Positions 16,016 to 25,441 of a stretch of DNA of 64,000 bases are shown here, in pieces (the first letter of the stretch is position 1; every line of letters starts with the position of its first letter). The notes under the pieces were generated by a model, which was not told the DNA's origin, searched no databases, and saw only the letters and a list, made by a program, of their open reading frames with translations. This DNA is from Candidatus Peregrinibacteria bacterium Greene0416_19 (lineage in GTDB: Bacteria; Patescibacteriota; Gracilibacteria; Peribacterales; Peribacteraceae), in NCBI GenBank assembly GCA_007375735.1, contig VMEW01000009.1, positions 54,480-118,479 on the forward strand, read 5' to 3'. Made by a program: the position numbers and the translations under genes.

Positions 16016-16054
16016 TCAGCAGCAGCTACCGCAACCATCACCACCACGAGACAT
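16016..16054 (-). CDS. Possible 12-residue Cys-rich peptide
   Basis: A minus-strand ORF encodes MSRGGDGCGSCC and stops with TGA. The GCGSC core resembles that of the 44-residue miniprotein at 11708-11842. There is no ribosome-binding site upstream (the sequence there is pyrimidine-rich), so coding status is doubtful. It is reported because of the shared motif. Confidence 0.2.
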   Translation of the reverse strand: MSRGGDGCGSCC

Positions 16055-16181
16055 AGCGAGGAGGGAAAGAAATAACAGCCAGAGTATAGCAAAGCAAAGG
16101 GCGCCTGTCTATCACTCGTACTTGACGAGTGATATTTTCGAGACTTTCCGAATCAATTGTACGATGGAATGGCAAATGAAC

Positions 16182-16214
16182 AAAAACCGTCTCCAATCGT
16201 GAAGGACGGTTTTT
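16182..16214. terminator. Bidirectional rho-independent terminator
   Basis: AAAAACCGTC (16182-16191) pairs with GACGGTTTTT (16205-16214), giving a stem with A-run and T-run on both strands. It lies 114 bp beyond the pyrK stop and can end the pyrD-pyrK transcript. Confidence 0.8.
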
Positions 16215-16327
16215 GTGTGTGTCTCCCGACTGTGCACGGAGAGTCGAAACCCTGTGCGCGTCGGAGATGGCACCGGCCGTACGGGGATATCCCGGACTGG
16301 TCGATGCATGAATATTATAGCATAATT

Positions 16328-17197
16328 TTACTTTTTTTCAAAATACTGTTTTTTTCCCATTCCATCCCGGTGATACGTGCCAAATTCCTCTATCTTCACG
16401 CACAGATCGTTCTTCACCACCGGCCCCTCCACGCACAATCGAATGCCGAGAGGATCGACCACGCAGTTGCCGCAGAGCCCGTAGCCGCACTTCATGTAGC
16501 GTTCGAGTGAGAGCTGGCTTGGAACCTTGTGCGCAGCAGTGATCTCCGAGACACGCTTGAGCATGATCTCCGGTCCGCAGGCGAAGACCCGATCGATGGG
16601 ATCGCAGTCCTGGGCGCCTTTTCGTTTGGGCCCCTGAGGGACGGGACAGGAAGCGAGGAGCTTCTCGAGAATGTCAACGTTGTACCCCTTGTACCCTACG
16701 GAGCCGTCGTTCGTGGCGATGTGGAGCGAGACGTGCGGGAGCGACTCGAGTTCCTCGACGTACAGCAGGTGCTCCTTGCCGCGCGCGCCGACGATCACCT
16801 CGAGTGTACAACCATGACCGACGGTTTCTTTGGCGACGAAGTACATCGGCGCCGCCCCGTAGCCGCCCGCCACGAGCACGATGTGCTGACCGGGTTCCCA
16901 TTGATAACAAGTGCCGAACGGCCCCCGCAGTCCCACCAGATCACCCACCGATGCTTTCGCGAGTTCTTCCGTCATGTCCCCGACCGCGAAGAACGTGATC
17001 TTCGTATGCGCCCCGTCGTCGAACGCCACGCTCATGGGCACTTCGTCCACGCCGGGCAGCCACACCATCACGAACTGCCCCGGCCTGGCCCCCAGCGACC
17101 CATCGAACGTGTAGGTCCGCACCATCTCCGTCTCCTGCTTGATGTCGACAATGCGGTAGGTCTTGGGGAGCCGGGATTGGAGCGGGATGGTGCTCAT
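16328..17197 (-). CDS. pyrK: Dihydroorotate dehydrogenase electron transfer subunit PyrK
   Basis: 289 residues. The ferredoxin-reductase-like FAD domain shows GQFVMVWLPG and PMSVA. The NAD-binding part has VLVAGGYGAAPMYFVA and FACGPEIMLKRV. The C-terminal 2Fe-2S cluster site is CGYGLCGNCVVD..RLCVEGP. It transfers electrons from PyrD to NAD+ in de novo pyrimidine synthesis. The ATG at 17197 is one base after the pyrD stop, so the pair is translationally coupled. Length is slightly above the usual 250-265 residues, with a C-terminal tail. Confidence 0.93.
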   Translation of the reverse strand: MSTIPLQSRLPKTYRIVDIKQETEMVRTYTFDGSLGARPGQFVMVWLPGVDEVPMSVAFDDGAHTKITFFAVGDMTEELAKASVGDLVGLRGPFGTCYQWEPGQHIVLVAGGYGAAPMYFVAKETVGHGCTLEVIVGARGKEHLLYVEELESLPHVSLHIATNDGSVGYKGYNVDILEKLLASCPVPQGPKRKGAQDCDPIDRVFACGPEIMLKRVSEITAAHKVPSQLSLERYMKCGYGLCGNCVVDPLGIRLCVEGPVVKNDLCVKIEEFGTYHRDGMGKKQYFEKK

Positions 17198-17198
17198 A

Positions 17199-18179
17199 TC
17201 AGGATCGCGATGGCGCATGCGACATTGCCGTCCCCTTCATGCCCCGCGCGAGCAATTCCTTGTGCATGCCCCCGATCAGATCCTTCACATCCCACACTCC
17301 TTCGTTCGTGCACCAGAGCTGCATCTCATCGCACACCTTCTTGAACACATCGATCCCCCGCTCGCCGACCGCCGTGCCGATCCCGACCAGCGTGGCGCCA
17401 GCCAGCATCATTTCGATCGCGTCTTCGCCGGTGTAGACGCCTCCCGTACCGATGATGGGAACCTTGCCCGCCGTCGATTCGTAGATTTCCGCGACGCACC
17501 GGACCGCAATCGTCTTGAGCGCCGGGCCGCTGAGTCCGCCCTTGTGGGTGGAGAGGATGGGCATGCGGCTGCGGAGATCGATGGCCATGCCGGGTCCGAC
17601 GGTGTTGATGGCGGTGATCCCGTCGGCTCCTGCATCGACGCATGCCTTTGCGATCTCGCCGATAGCGGGAACATTGGGAGTGAGTTTCGCGAAGAGTGGA
17701 ATGCCGCCGATCTCCTTCTTCACGGCTTTGAGAATCGCCGCCGACTCCGATTCATCCTCCGCAAAGAGCTTGCCGCGTAACTTGAGGAACGTGGGGGTCG
17801 ACAGGTTGACCTCGATGAAATCTGGCTTGAGCGGCGCGATCATGCCCGCGATGGCGGCGAATTCGTCCGCGGAGAGCCCGATGATGTTCGCAATGAGCGG
17901 CGTCGGGTGCTCCTTGAGGTAGTCGCCTATTTCCTCCCGCGCCTTCTCCGGTCCTGCATCCGGCACACCCACGGCGTTGAGCGTCCAGTGTTCTGTGGAG
18001 ATAATGACCGGATTCCGATTCCCCTGATGTTCCTGAGGCCAGAGTGATTTGGTCGTGATGCCGCCGGCCCCGTTCTCCGCGACGAGCCGCCAGGATGCCG
18101 CCGTGATCCCCATGATGCCCGAGGCGAGAACCGTCGGGTTGTCGAAGGTGACACCGAGGACGGAGTGGGAAAGGTTCAT
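17199..18179 (-). CDS. pyrD: Dihydroorotate dehydrogenase, catalytic subunit (type 1B)
   Basis: 326 residues from the ATG at 18179; longer frames read a GC-rich palindrome. It is a TIM barrel with NPTVLASG near the N-terminus, IEVNLSTPT, FAKLTPN, AINTVGPGMAID, GGLSGPALK, PIIGTGGVYTG and a final VGIGTAV phosphate-binding loop. Together with PyrK it forms the NAD+-linked 1B enzyme. A TACACT -10 box lies 7 nt upstream of the ATG, so the message is probably leaderless. It heads the pyrD-pyrK operon. Confidence 0.94.
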   Translation of the reverse strand: MNLSHSVLGVTFDNPTVLASGIMGITAASWRLVAENGAGGITTKSLWPQEHQGNRNPVIISTEHWTLNAVGVPDAGPEKAREEIGDYLKEHPTPLIANIIGLSADEFAAIAGMIAPLKPDFIEVNLSTPTFLKLRGKLFAEDESESAAILKAVKKEIGGIPLFAKLTPNVPAIGEIAKACVDAGADGITAINTVGPGMAIDLRSRMPILSTHKGGLSGPALKTIAVRCVAEIYESTAGKVPIIGTGGVYTGEDAIEMMLAGATLVGIGTAVGERGIDVFKKVCDEMQLWCTNEGVWDVKDLIGGMHKELLARGMKGTAMSHAPSRS

Positions 18180-18186
18180 TGAAGTG

Positions 18187-18192
18187 AGTGTA
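18187..18192 (-). promoter_or_regulatory. -10 box (TACACT) of pyrD, leaderless
   Basis: Ends 7 nt before the pyrD ATG on the minus strand. No Shine-Dalgarno is present. Confidence 0.6.
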
Positions 18193-18216
18193 GCATGGTC
18201 GTTCCGTCCTTGTTCA

Positions 18217-18450
18217 TGCCCCCTCCCTGCGGCCCTCCCCCTCGGCCGCAACCCCCTGCGGGTGTGCGGCCTGGGAGAGGGCAAGCGTAGGTGAATGCCG
18301 CACGGCGGAGCCGTGCTGCTACGATCAATTGTTCATTATTGCAATCAGCAGCACGGCTCCGCCGTGCGGCATTGAAAGATTGACCCTGCCCTCTCCCAGA
18401 CCGCAAGCCCGCAGGCTGAGGCCGAGGGGGAGGGCCGCAGGGAGGGGGCA
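18217..18450. repeat. Nested GC-rich palindromic repeat A
   Basis: The outer arms tgccccctccctgcggccct..ctgggagagggca and their inverted counterpart at 18386-18450 flank an inner perfect 27-bp inverted repeat (18294-18320 / 18347-18373) with an A/T-rich loop. It fills the livM-pyrD gap. The outer part is related to 49356-49497, including the cgcaagcccgcaggctgagg segment. Confidence 0.9.
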
Positions 18451-18452
18451 AG

Positions 18453-19307
18453 TTACACGCTTCGCTGCACCGGAAACAACGTCTCCCTCCGCCACCACAC
18501 CGCGGCAAAGAGGATGACCCCAAACAGGATGAGCCTCAGCGGGCCCAGCGCGCCGGGTGCGAACGGCAGGAACCGCAAACCTTCGCGCAACGGGACCAGC
18601 AGAGCGGTCGCGAGCGCCGCCCCCCTCACGCTCCCCGGCCTGCCGGCGACGACGATGGTGATGAGGAAGACGAAGACGGGGAACTGATAATCGTTGGGAT
18701 GCAGCAGTCGCAGATACTGCGGGAACAGCAGATTATCGGTCCAGAGCGCGAGGCCGAGCAGCAGGAACACGATGACGTACACGCGGGTCCGGCTGACCCC
18801 GATCGCAGTGGCGTTCCACTCCTGTTCGCCCATAGCTTGCAGGTTGCGGCCGAACGCGCCGCGGTCGATGCGCAGGAGGGCGAGCACCCACACCACGGCG
18901 ATGACGAGCGCGAGCAGCGCGAAGGCCGGCGTGCTCTCCAGCCCCGGCATCCGCGCGATGCGGGGAATGCCGAGCGCACCGCGGGTGAGCGACGGCCAGT
19001 TGAGCACGAGCGCGATGAGCCCCAAGTGCACCGCGATGGCCATGACGCCGAATGCGTCGTCGCGCAGCCGCAGCGCGAGCCAGGCGTAGAGGAGCGAGAC
19101 CGCGGCAGTGAGGGCGAGTCCCGCCACGGCGCCCAGCACGTAGCTGCCGGTCGCGGTCTGCACGATGAAGATAGCGTAGGCGGCCACCAGGCCCACCCCG
19201 ATGGGCCCCCAGTTGAGAATGCGCCCCCGCCCGAGCATGAGCGTGTAGGCGCAGGCAAGGGGCACCCAGTTGGCCGTGATGAAGAGCATGTGCCAGAAGA
19301 AATCCAT
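18453..19307 (-). CDS. livM: Branched-chain amino acid ABC permease LivM
   Basis: 284 residues, about eight transmembrane helices. It shows the LivM motifs TRGALGIPRI and GRNLQAMGEQEWNATAIGV (the cytoplasmic coupling loop). It starts 7 bp after the livH stop. Its product should pair with LivH as the heterodimeric channel. Shorter than the typical 300-420 residues of LivM, lacking the usual N-terminal extension. Confidence 0.9.
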   Translation of the reverse strand: MDFFWHMLFITANWVPLACAYTLMLGRGRILNWGPIGVGLVAAYAIFIVQTATGSYVLGAVAGLALTAAVSLLYAWLALRLRDDAFGVMAIAVHLGLIALVLNWPSLTRGALGIPRIARMPGLESTPAFALLALVIAVVWVLALLRIDRGAFGRNLQAMGEQEWNATAIGVSRTRVYVIVFLLLGLALWTDNLLFPQYLRLLHPNDYQFPVFVFLITIVVAGRPGSVRGAALATALLVPLREGLRFLPFAPGALGPLRLILFGVILFAAVWWRRETLFPVQRSV

Positions 19308-19314
19308 AGGGGAA

Positions 19315-20193
19315 TCAGCCGAGCCGCCGGCCCGACTGGAAGAGCCCGGACGGCTTGATGAGGAGAATGAAAATAATGAAGAGCAGAGGGATCGTCGCCT
19401 GGTAGCCGGCCGGCACGTAGAACCGGCCGAACCACCGGATCCCCACCGTCAGTTGCTCCAGGAGCGCGATGAGGAAGGCGCACGCGATGGCACCCCACAC
19501 ATTTCCGAGCCCGCCGGCGATGACCGCAGCATACGCTTTGATCGTGAGCGGAAACGCGAGGGTGGGGCTCAGGTTCTGGTCGATGCCGATGAAAATCCCT
19601 CCGCAGGCGGCGAGCGTGCCGCTCAGGACGACGATCAGCCGGTGCAGGCGCGGCGCGTCCACGCCCACGCTGAGCGCCGCATGATCGTGCTGTGCAACGG
19701 CCCGGAGCCTGCGCCCGAAGGCCGTGTGATGGAGCGTCCACCCGAAGAGCGCGAGGATGAGGAGCGTGAAGCCGATGAGCATCATCTGTTCCAGGCTGAT
19801 CTGGAAGGCCCCGGCATCGAACACGCGCTTGGTCTCGCGGAGAATGGCGCGAGGCCGCTCCCCGAAGAGCAGGATGATGAGGCCGTCCAGGATCATCCCG
19901 AGCGCGATGGTCGTGACGAGCGGCAGCCGGATGTGGCGCCGGTAGAATGGGCGGATGAAGACGTCGAATGTGAGCCACGAGAGCAGCGCCCCCGCCACGA
20001 TACCGCCGGGGATGGCGAGCGCGAGCGGCAATCCGGCCACCTGCCGCAGCCACCAGGCGGCGAAGCCTCCCACCAGCACCGTCTGCCCCAGCGCCAGGTT
20101 GTAGACGCCGAGGATCCCGAACACGAGGGACAGCCCCCCCGCAATGAGCGCCGCGAGGGAGCCCGCAATGAGCGCATTGACGAGGAGCTGCAT
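19315..20193 (-). CDS. livH: Branched-chain amino acid ABC permease LivH
   Basis: 292 residues with eight or so membrane helices. LivH hallmarks are GLSLVFGILGVYNLALG near the N-terminus, GRRLRAVAQHDHAALSVGV (coupling helix) and AAVIAGGLGNVWGA. It follows livJ by 20 bp and precedes livM by 7 bp, which implies one transcript. Confidence 0.92.
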   Translation of the reverse strand: MQLLVNALIAGSLAALIAGGLSLVFGILGVYNLALGQTVLVGGFAAWWLRQVAGLPLALAIPGGIVAGALLSWLTFDVFIRPFYRRHIRLPLVTTIALGMILDGLIILLFGERPRAILRETKRVFDAGAFQISLEQMMLIGFTLLILALFGWTLHHTAFGRRLRAVAQHDHAALSVGVDAPRLHRLIVVLSGTLAACGGIFIGIDQNLSPTLAFPLTIKAYAAVIAGGLGNVWGAIACAFLIALLEQLTVGIRWFGRFYVPAGYQATIPLLFIIFILLIKPSGLFQSGRRLG

Positions 20194-20213
20194 CCCAGGA
20201 ACTGTACCAGATC

Positions 20214-21479
20214 TTACTTGGAGCTGGCCGCCTTCTCCATCGCGTCGCCCTTCTTTTCCATGGCACTGGCGGGCTTCTTCTCCATCGCAGCTCCCGGCTC
20301 TTTCTCCATGACCGCCCCGGACCCGTCCTCCACCGTCGCTCCGGTGGCGGTGGCCGACGGGGCATCCAGCGACAGCTCCTGCACTTTGACGATCTTCCCG
20401 CCCTGGTGCTGCTTGACCACGTAGCCGACGCCCACCACGTCGCCGTTCACATCGAAGTGGAAGTCACCGATGATACCAACGTGGTTCGTGAGCGCGGCGA
20501 GAGCGTCTTTGATCGCGGTGCCATTCATGGCGCCGGCTTTCATGGCATCCGCCACTACCATCGTCGCGTCGTACGCATGGGCCACGATGGCAATGGTCGC
20601 CTGCGGCTTGCCGTAGGTCTGGATCACCTTGGCTTCGAAGCCGGTCCCCTCTCCGAAGGCCGGCACGTTGATGACGTACATCCCCTCCACAGCGTCTTTC
20701 GCAATCTCAGGCAGCGTGAGTGAATCGCCCACATCGTGGGAAACCACCGGCTGGGCCAGCTTCTGCTCCCGCAGCTGCTGCAGCATGGCCGCCATCACGG
20801 CATCGGTCTGGGCATTGGGGAAGAAAACGTCGAATTCGACCTTCTTCAGACGCGTCATCAGCGTGCGAAAATCCTTGGTGCCGGGATCAACCATTTCGTC
20901 GAACACGATCGCGTCCTCCCCCAGATCTTTCGTCAGGGACGTCCGGAAGGCGGAGGCGAAGTCGGTGTTCTCGGTGATGAGGGCCACTTTCTTGTAGCCT
21001 TTCTCCGCGAAGAATCGGGCAATGGCTTTCGTTTTCAATGCATCACTCGGATAGTCGCGGAAGATGTACTCCCCTGCCTGCGTGATGTCCGGGCTGCTGC
21101 TGAAGGGGGAGATGAGTACCACCTTGCCCGCCTCCGCGATGGGGGCCGCCGCCAGCGTCTCGCCGCTGCACTGTCCGCCGATGATCGCCGATACGTTGTC
21201 GACATTCACCAGCTTCTGCGCGGCACTCGCGCTATCGGCACCGGTGCACTTGCCGTCCTCCGCGATGACCTCGACCTTCTTGCCATTGATCCCACCCGCG
21301 GCATTCAATTCCTCCACCGCGAATAAAACCCCGTTGAGCGTGTCTTTGCCGTAGGAAGCTGCGTCACCCGTGAGCGGACCGATGTAGCCGAGCTTGATCG
21401 TGCCGCCGCCCTGTCCGGCAGGCTGGCACGCAGACAGTGCAATCGCGAGCAGACCCACGAGGGCGATGTGTTTTTTCAT
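20214..21479 (-). CDS. Branched-chain amino acid-binding lipoprotein (LivJ/K type)
   Basis: 421 residues from the ATG at 21479. Lipoprotein signal peptide with lipobox LSAC. The periplasmic-binding fold type I shows IGPLTGDAASYGKDTLNGV, AIIGGQCSGETLA and a hinge near VALITENTDFA. The C-terminus carries a lineage-odd tail with four AMEK-type repeats and Ala/Lys-rich residues after about 375, outside the binding fold and possibly a cell-wall spacer. A TTGACA-17-CACAAT promoter lies upstream, so livJ-livH-livM can be transcribed without livG. Confidence 0.9.
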   Translation of the reverse strand: MKKHIALVGLLAIALSACQPAGQGGGTIKLGYIGPLTGDAASYGKDTLNGVLFAVEELNAAGGINGKKVEVIAEDGKCTGADSASAAQKLVNVDNVSAIIGGQCSGETLAAAPIAEAGKVVLISPFSSSPDITQAGEYIFRDYPSDALKTKAIARFFAEKGYKKVALITENTDFASAFRTSLTKDLGEDAIVFDEMVDPGTKDFRTLMTRLKKVEFDVFFPNAQTDAVMAAMLQQLREQKLAQPVVSHDVGDSLTLPEIAKDAVEGMYVINVPAFGEGTGFEAKVIQTYGKPQATIAIVAHAYDATMVVADAMKAGAMNGTAIKDALAALTNHVGIIGDFHFDVNGDVVGVGYVVKQHQGGKIVKVQELSLDAPSATATGATVEDGSGAVMEKEPGAAMEKKPASAMEKKGDAMEKAASSK

Positions 21480-21502
21480 GGAATATGGGGGAAGTTGCAT
21501 AG

Positions 21503-21531
21503 ATTGTGTTTGCTTGGGGAAAGATTGTCAA
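21503..21531 (-). promoter_or_regulatory. Promoter upstream of the LivJ-type gene
   Basis: TTGACA and CACAAT, 17 bp apart on the minus strand. The predicted leader is about 17 nt and has no Shine-Dalgarno. Confidence 0.55.
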
Positions 21532-21556
21532 AAATATAAATTGCCGCAACCTGCAG

Positions 21557-21611
21557 CCGGGATTCGCGTAAAGCGACGTGGCCGCCACGCGACTTTACGT
21601 CGTAATCCCGG
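21557..21611. terminator. Long hairpin after livG
   Basis: CCGGGATT..GTAAAGCGACGTGGC pairs with GCCACGCGACTTTAC..AATCCCGG, an almost complete 55-nt hairpin between livG and the livJ promoter. It probably ends the livG transcript; the T-run is short. Confidence 0.6.
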
Positions 21612-21628
21612 ATTCATACGAAATTATT

Positions 21629-22366
21629 TCAATCCGTCGGATCCGCCCCAAAGTATATTTCTTGGAGTTTCCGCTCTCCCTTGACCTCCTTCGGCGTTCC
21701 CCGCAGCACAATCTCTCCCACATCCAGGACGATCACCCGGTCGCAGATGCGGGAAATGAACGGCAGATCATGCTCGACAATGAGAACCGTCTTGCCCTCC
21801 GCCTTGAGTTCCCGGATGAGGTCCGCCACCTGGCTGGTCATTTTGGGGGAGACGCCGGCCGTGGGTTCATCGAGGAGGAAGAGGGATTTGCCGCTGCGGA
21901 GCGTCCGGGCAATTTCGAGGAGGCGCATCTGTCCGCCGCTGAGCGACCCTGCTTTCTCCCTCGCGCGATCGAGCAAACCGACCATGTTGAGCGTGCCGCG
22001 GACCAGATCATTCAAATTTCCAAGCGCCCGACGCTGCTCCCTCGGCAATGCCTCGAGCGCCACCAGCACATTCTCCTCCAGCGTCATCTCCCGGAAGATC
22101 CCGAAGTTCTGGAACACCCGTCCGATGCCGCACTGCGCCCGGCGGGCCGGCGCGAGATTCGTGATGTCCTGATCGCGGAAACGGACCGTGCCCGAGGTCG
22201 GCTTCAGAAAACCCGAGAGCACGTTGAAGAGCGTCGTCTTGCCGGATCCATTGGGACCGATGACGCCGATCACCTCCCCCTCCGCCACATCGAAACTGAC
22301 GTCCCTCAGAATATGCTGGCCGTTGAGGCTGAGAGAGACGCGGGAGAGTGTAAGAATTGCGGACAT
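21629..22366 (-). CDS. livG: Branched-chain amino acid ABC ATPase LivG
   Basis: 245 residues. Walker A GPNGSGKTT, Q-loop FQNFGIF, signature LSGGQMRL, Walker B LFLLDEPTAG and switch His in VEHDL are intact. LivG rather than LivF is suggested by the RTFQN-like FQNFGIF and the GVSPKMT segment after Walker B. No livF is found in the window, so LivG may act as a homodimer or the partner is encoded elsewhere. Confidence 0.9.
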   Translation of the reverse strand: MSAILTLSRVSLSLNGQHILRDVSFDVAEGEVIGVIGPNGSGKTTLFNVLSGFLKPTSGTVRFRDQDITNLAPARRAQCGIGRVFQNFGIFREMTLEENVLVALEALPREQRRALGNLNDLVRGTLNMVGLLDRAREKAGSLSGGQMRLLEIARTLRSGKSLFLLDEPTAGVSPKMTSQVADLIRELKAEGKTVLIVEHDLPFISRICDRVIVLDVGEIVLRGTPKEVKGERKLQEIYFGADPTD

Positions 22367-22483
22367 GGAAGCAGAAAAATCCTAGCGGAACGGCCCTGCG
22401 CGCGCGAGGAGGGGGAGGCGGCGGGAATCCAGTTGACTGCGGAGCGGACCGTAGTAGTTTTGCCCACGTGCTCCCCCATTCGT

Positions 22484-22687
22484 ATGAACCCTGACCATGA
22501 CATGCCGGCGGCCCCCGGCGGCAATCACGTAAACGCACCGACCGACCCGCAGCGCATCCAGCAGGTATTCGAGGAGGAATGGGCAGCGGCATTCCAGCGG
22601 GAACACGCTGGTAAGGAAGTCGACAAGCACTCGACCGCCAGCGTCGACATGTACAGCATCCACGCGAGAGTGCGCGGCATTCTCTGA
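22484..22687 (+). CDS. Small acidic hypothetical protein
   Basis: 67 residues, unrecognised, from the ATG at 22484. It is soluble and helical (RIQQVFEEEWAAAFQREHAG), ending in SVDMYSIHARVRGIL. It is divergent from livG. A TTGACT-16-TAGTTT promoter (22433-22460) and a hairpin terminator at 22726-22747 frame it as a monocistronic unit, which is the main evidence for it. Confidence 0.5.
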   Translation: MNPDHDMPAAPGGNHVNAPTDPQRIQQVFEEEWAAAFQREHAGKEVDKHSTASVDMYSIHARVRGIL

Positions 22688-22725
22688 ATGATCCGCGGCC
22701 TGGCACGGACGCCCACATACCCCGC

Positions 22726-22747
22726 CGTTCCACTCGGGTGTGGAACG
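22726..22747 (+). terminator. Terminator-like hairpin
   Basis: CGTTCCAC (22726-22733) pairs with GTGGAACG (22740-22747), followed by cctttcgtgttgt. The same stem type ends the hppA region at 33745. Confidence 0.55.
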
Positions 22748-22870
22748 CCTTTCGTGTTGTCCCGTAGAGGAAAAAACGGGGAGCGGCATTTTTGTTGCCG
22801 CGGGAGGACTTCCACATGCATGGGAGGGAAAGGATGCTGATGCACTTTCATTTCTCTTCCCCTCTTTTTT

Positions 22871-23293
22871 ATGCCCGGTTCCACTCTTTCCTCTCCTCCG
22901 GCAACTGTCGCCAGCAAGTCGCTGACCGTTGCCATGGAGCAGCGGACGCTGCAGTTCGCGGAGAACGTCCGCTCGTTCGTCAAGCGGCTGCCCCGCTCTT
23001 CCATCCTCAGCGAGGATGTCATCCAGCTGATGCACGCCTCCTCCGCCATCGGCGTCAACTACATCGAGGCCTGCAACGCCCCGAGCGCCAGGGACTTCCA
23101 GCTGCGCATGCGTACCTGCCTGAAGGAAGCCAAGAACTCCTGCTTCTGGCTCAAGCTGATCGATGTGGGCAATGGTCCCACTCTCCCCGAGATGCGCAAG
23201 ACTCTGGTGGAGGACGGCACGGTGCTGTGCAAGATCTTCTTCAGCGCCGTGAAGAAGATGCGGGAGAAGGAGGCGGCGAGGCAGGGGGCATGA
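22871..23293 (+). CDS. Four-helix-bundle protein (23S rRNA IVP/S23 family)
   Basis: 140 residues; the ATG at 22934 is a plausible later start. The pattern FAENVRSFVKRLP, SSAIGVNYIEACNAPS, DFQLRMRTCLKEAKNSCFWLKLI is characteristic of the small four-helix-bundle family first noted as intervening-sequence-encoded proteins. They form pentamers of uncertain function. A second, diverged member is at 33865-34221. Such proteins are scattered and multicopy in CPR genomes. Confidence 0.85.
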   Translation: MPGSTLSSPPATVASKSLTVAMEQRTLQFAENVRSFVKRLPRSSILSEDVIQLMHASSAIGVNYIEACNAPSARDFQLRMRTCLKEAKNSCFWLKLIDVGNGPTLPEMRKTLVEDGTVLCKIFFSAVKKMREKEAARQGA

Positions 23294-23321
23294 CAAACGC
23301 GTTTTCTCTCCTCTGCCTGGC

Positions 23322-23435
23322 CCAGCCCCCATCCCCTTGCCCCTTCCCCCGACGGGGGAAGGGGGGATGACATCAACGCTCTCCGAGGTTCTCCCCCTCC
23401 CCCGACGGGGGAGGGGGTCGGGGGGTGGGGGCTGG
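23322..23435. repeat. GC-rich palindromic repeat C
   Basis: ccagcccccatccc.. pairs with ..gggggtgggggctgg, and holds two inner ccttcccccgacgggggaagg-type hairpins. It lies between the convergent four-helix-bundle and pyrG genes. Closely related to the copy inside uvrC (30374-30473). Confidence 0.85.
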
Positions 23436-23479
23436 ACATGAAAAAGAAGATAAAAATCCAGGATCTGCAAAGGATGGTA

Positions 23480-25315
<1,836 letters not shown>

Positions 25316-25441
25316 TCATTGGAACCGTCCGCAGGAGCCCGCCCTTATGGTAGCGAGAAGAGGGAGCGATTCAAGGTCAATTCTCTGGTATGGAAGCGCG
25401 AATTTCTTGACGGCGCTGCGGATGAACAGTAACCATATCTC

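Noticed and set aside
18626..20365. 579-residue minus-strand ORF overlapping livM and livH
   Set aside because: An out-of-frame reading of two well supported permease genes; GC-rich frames commonly give long spurious ORFs.
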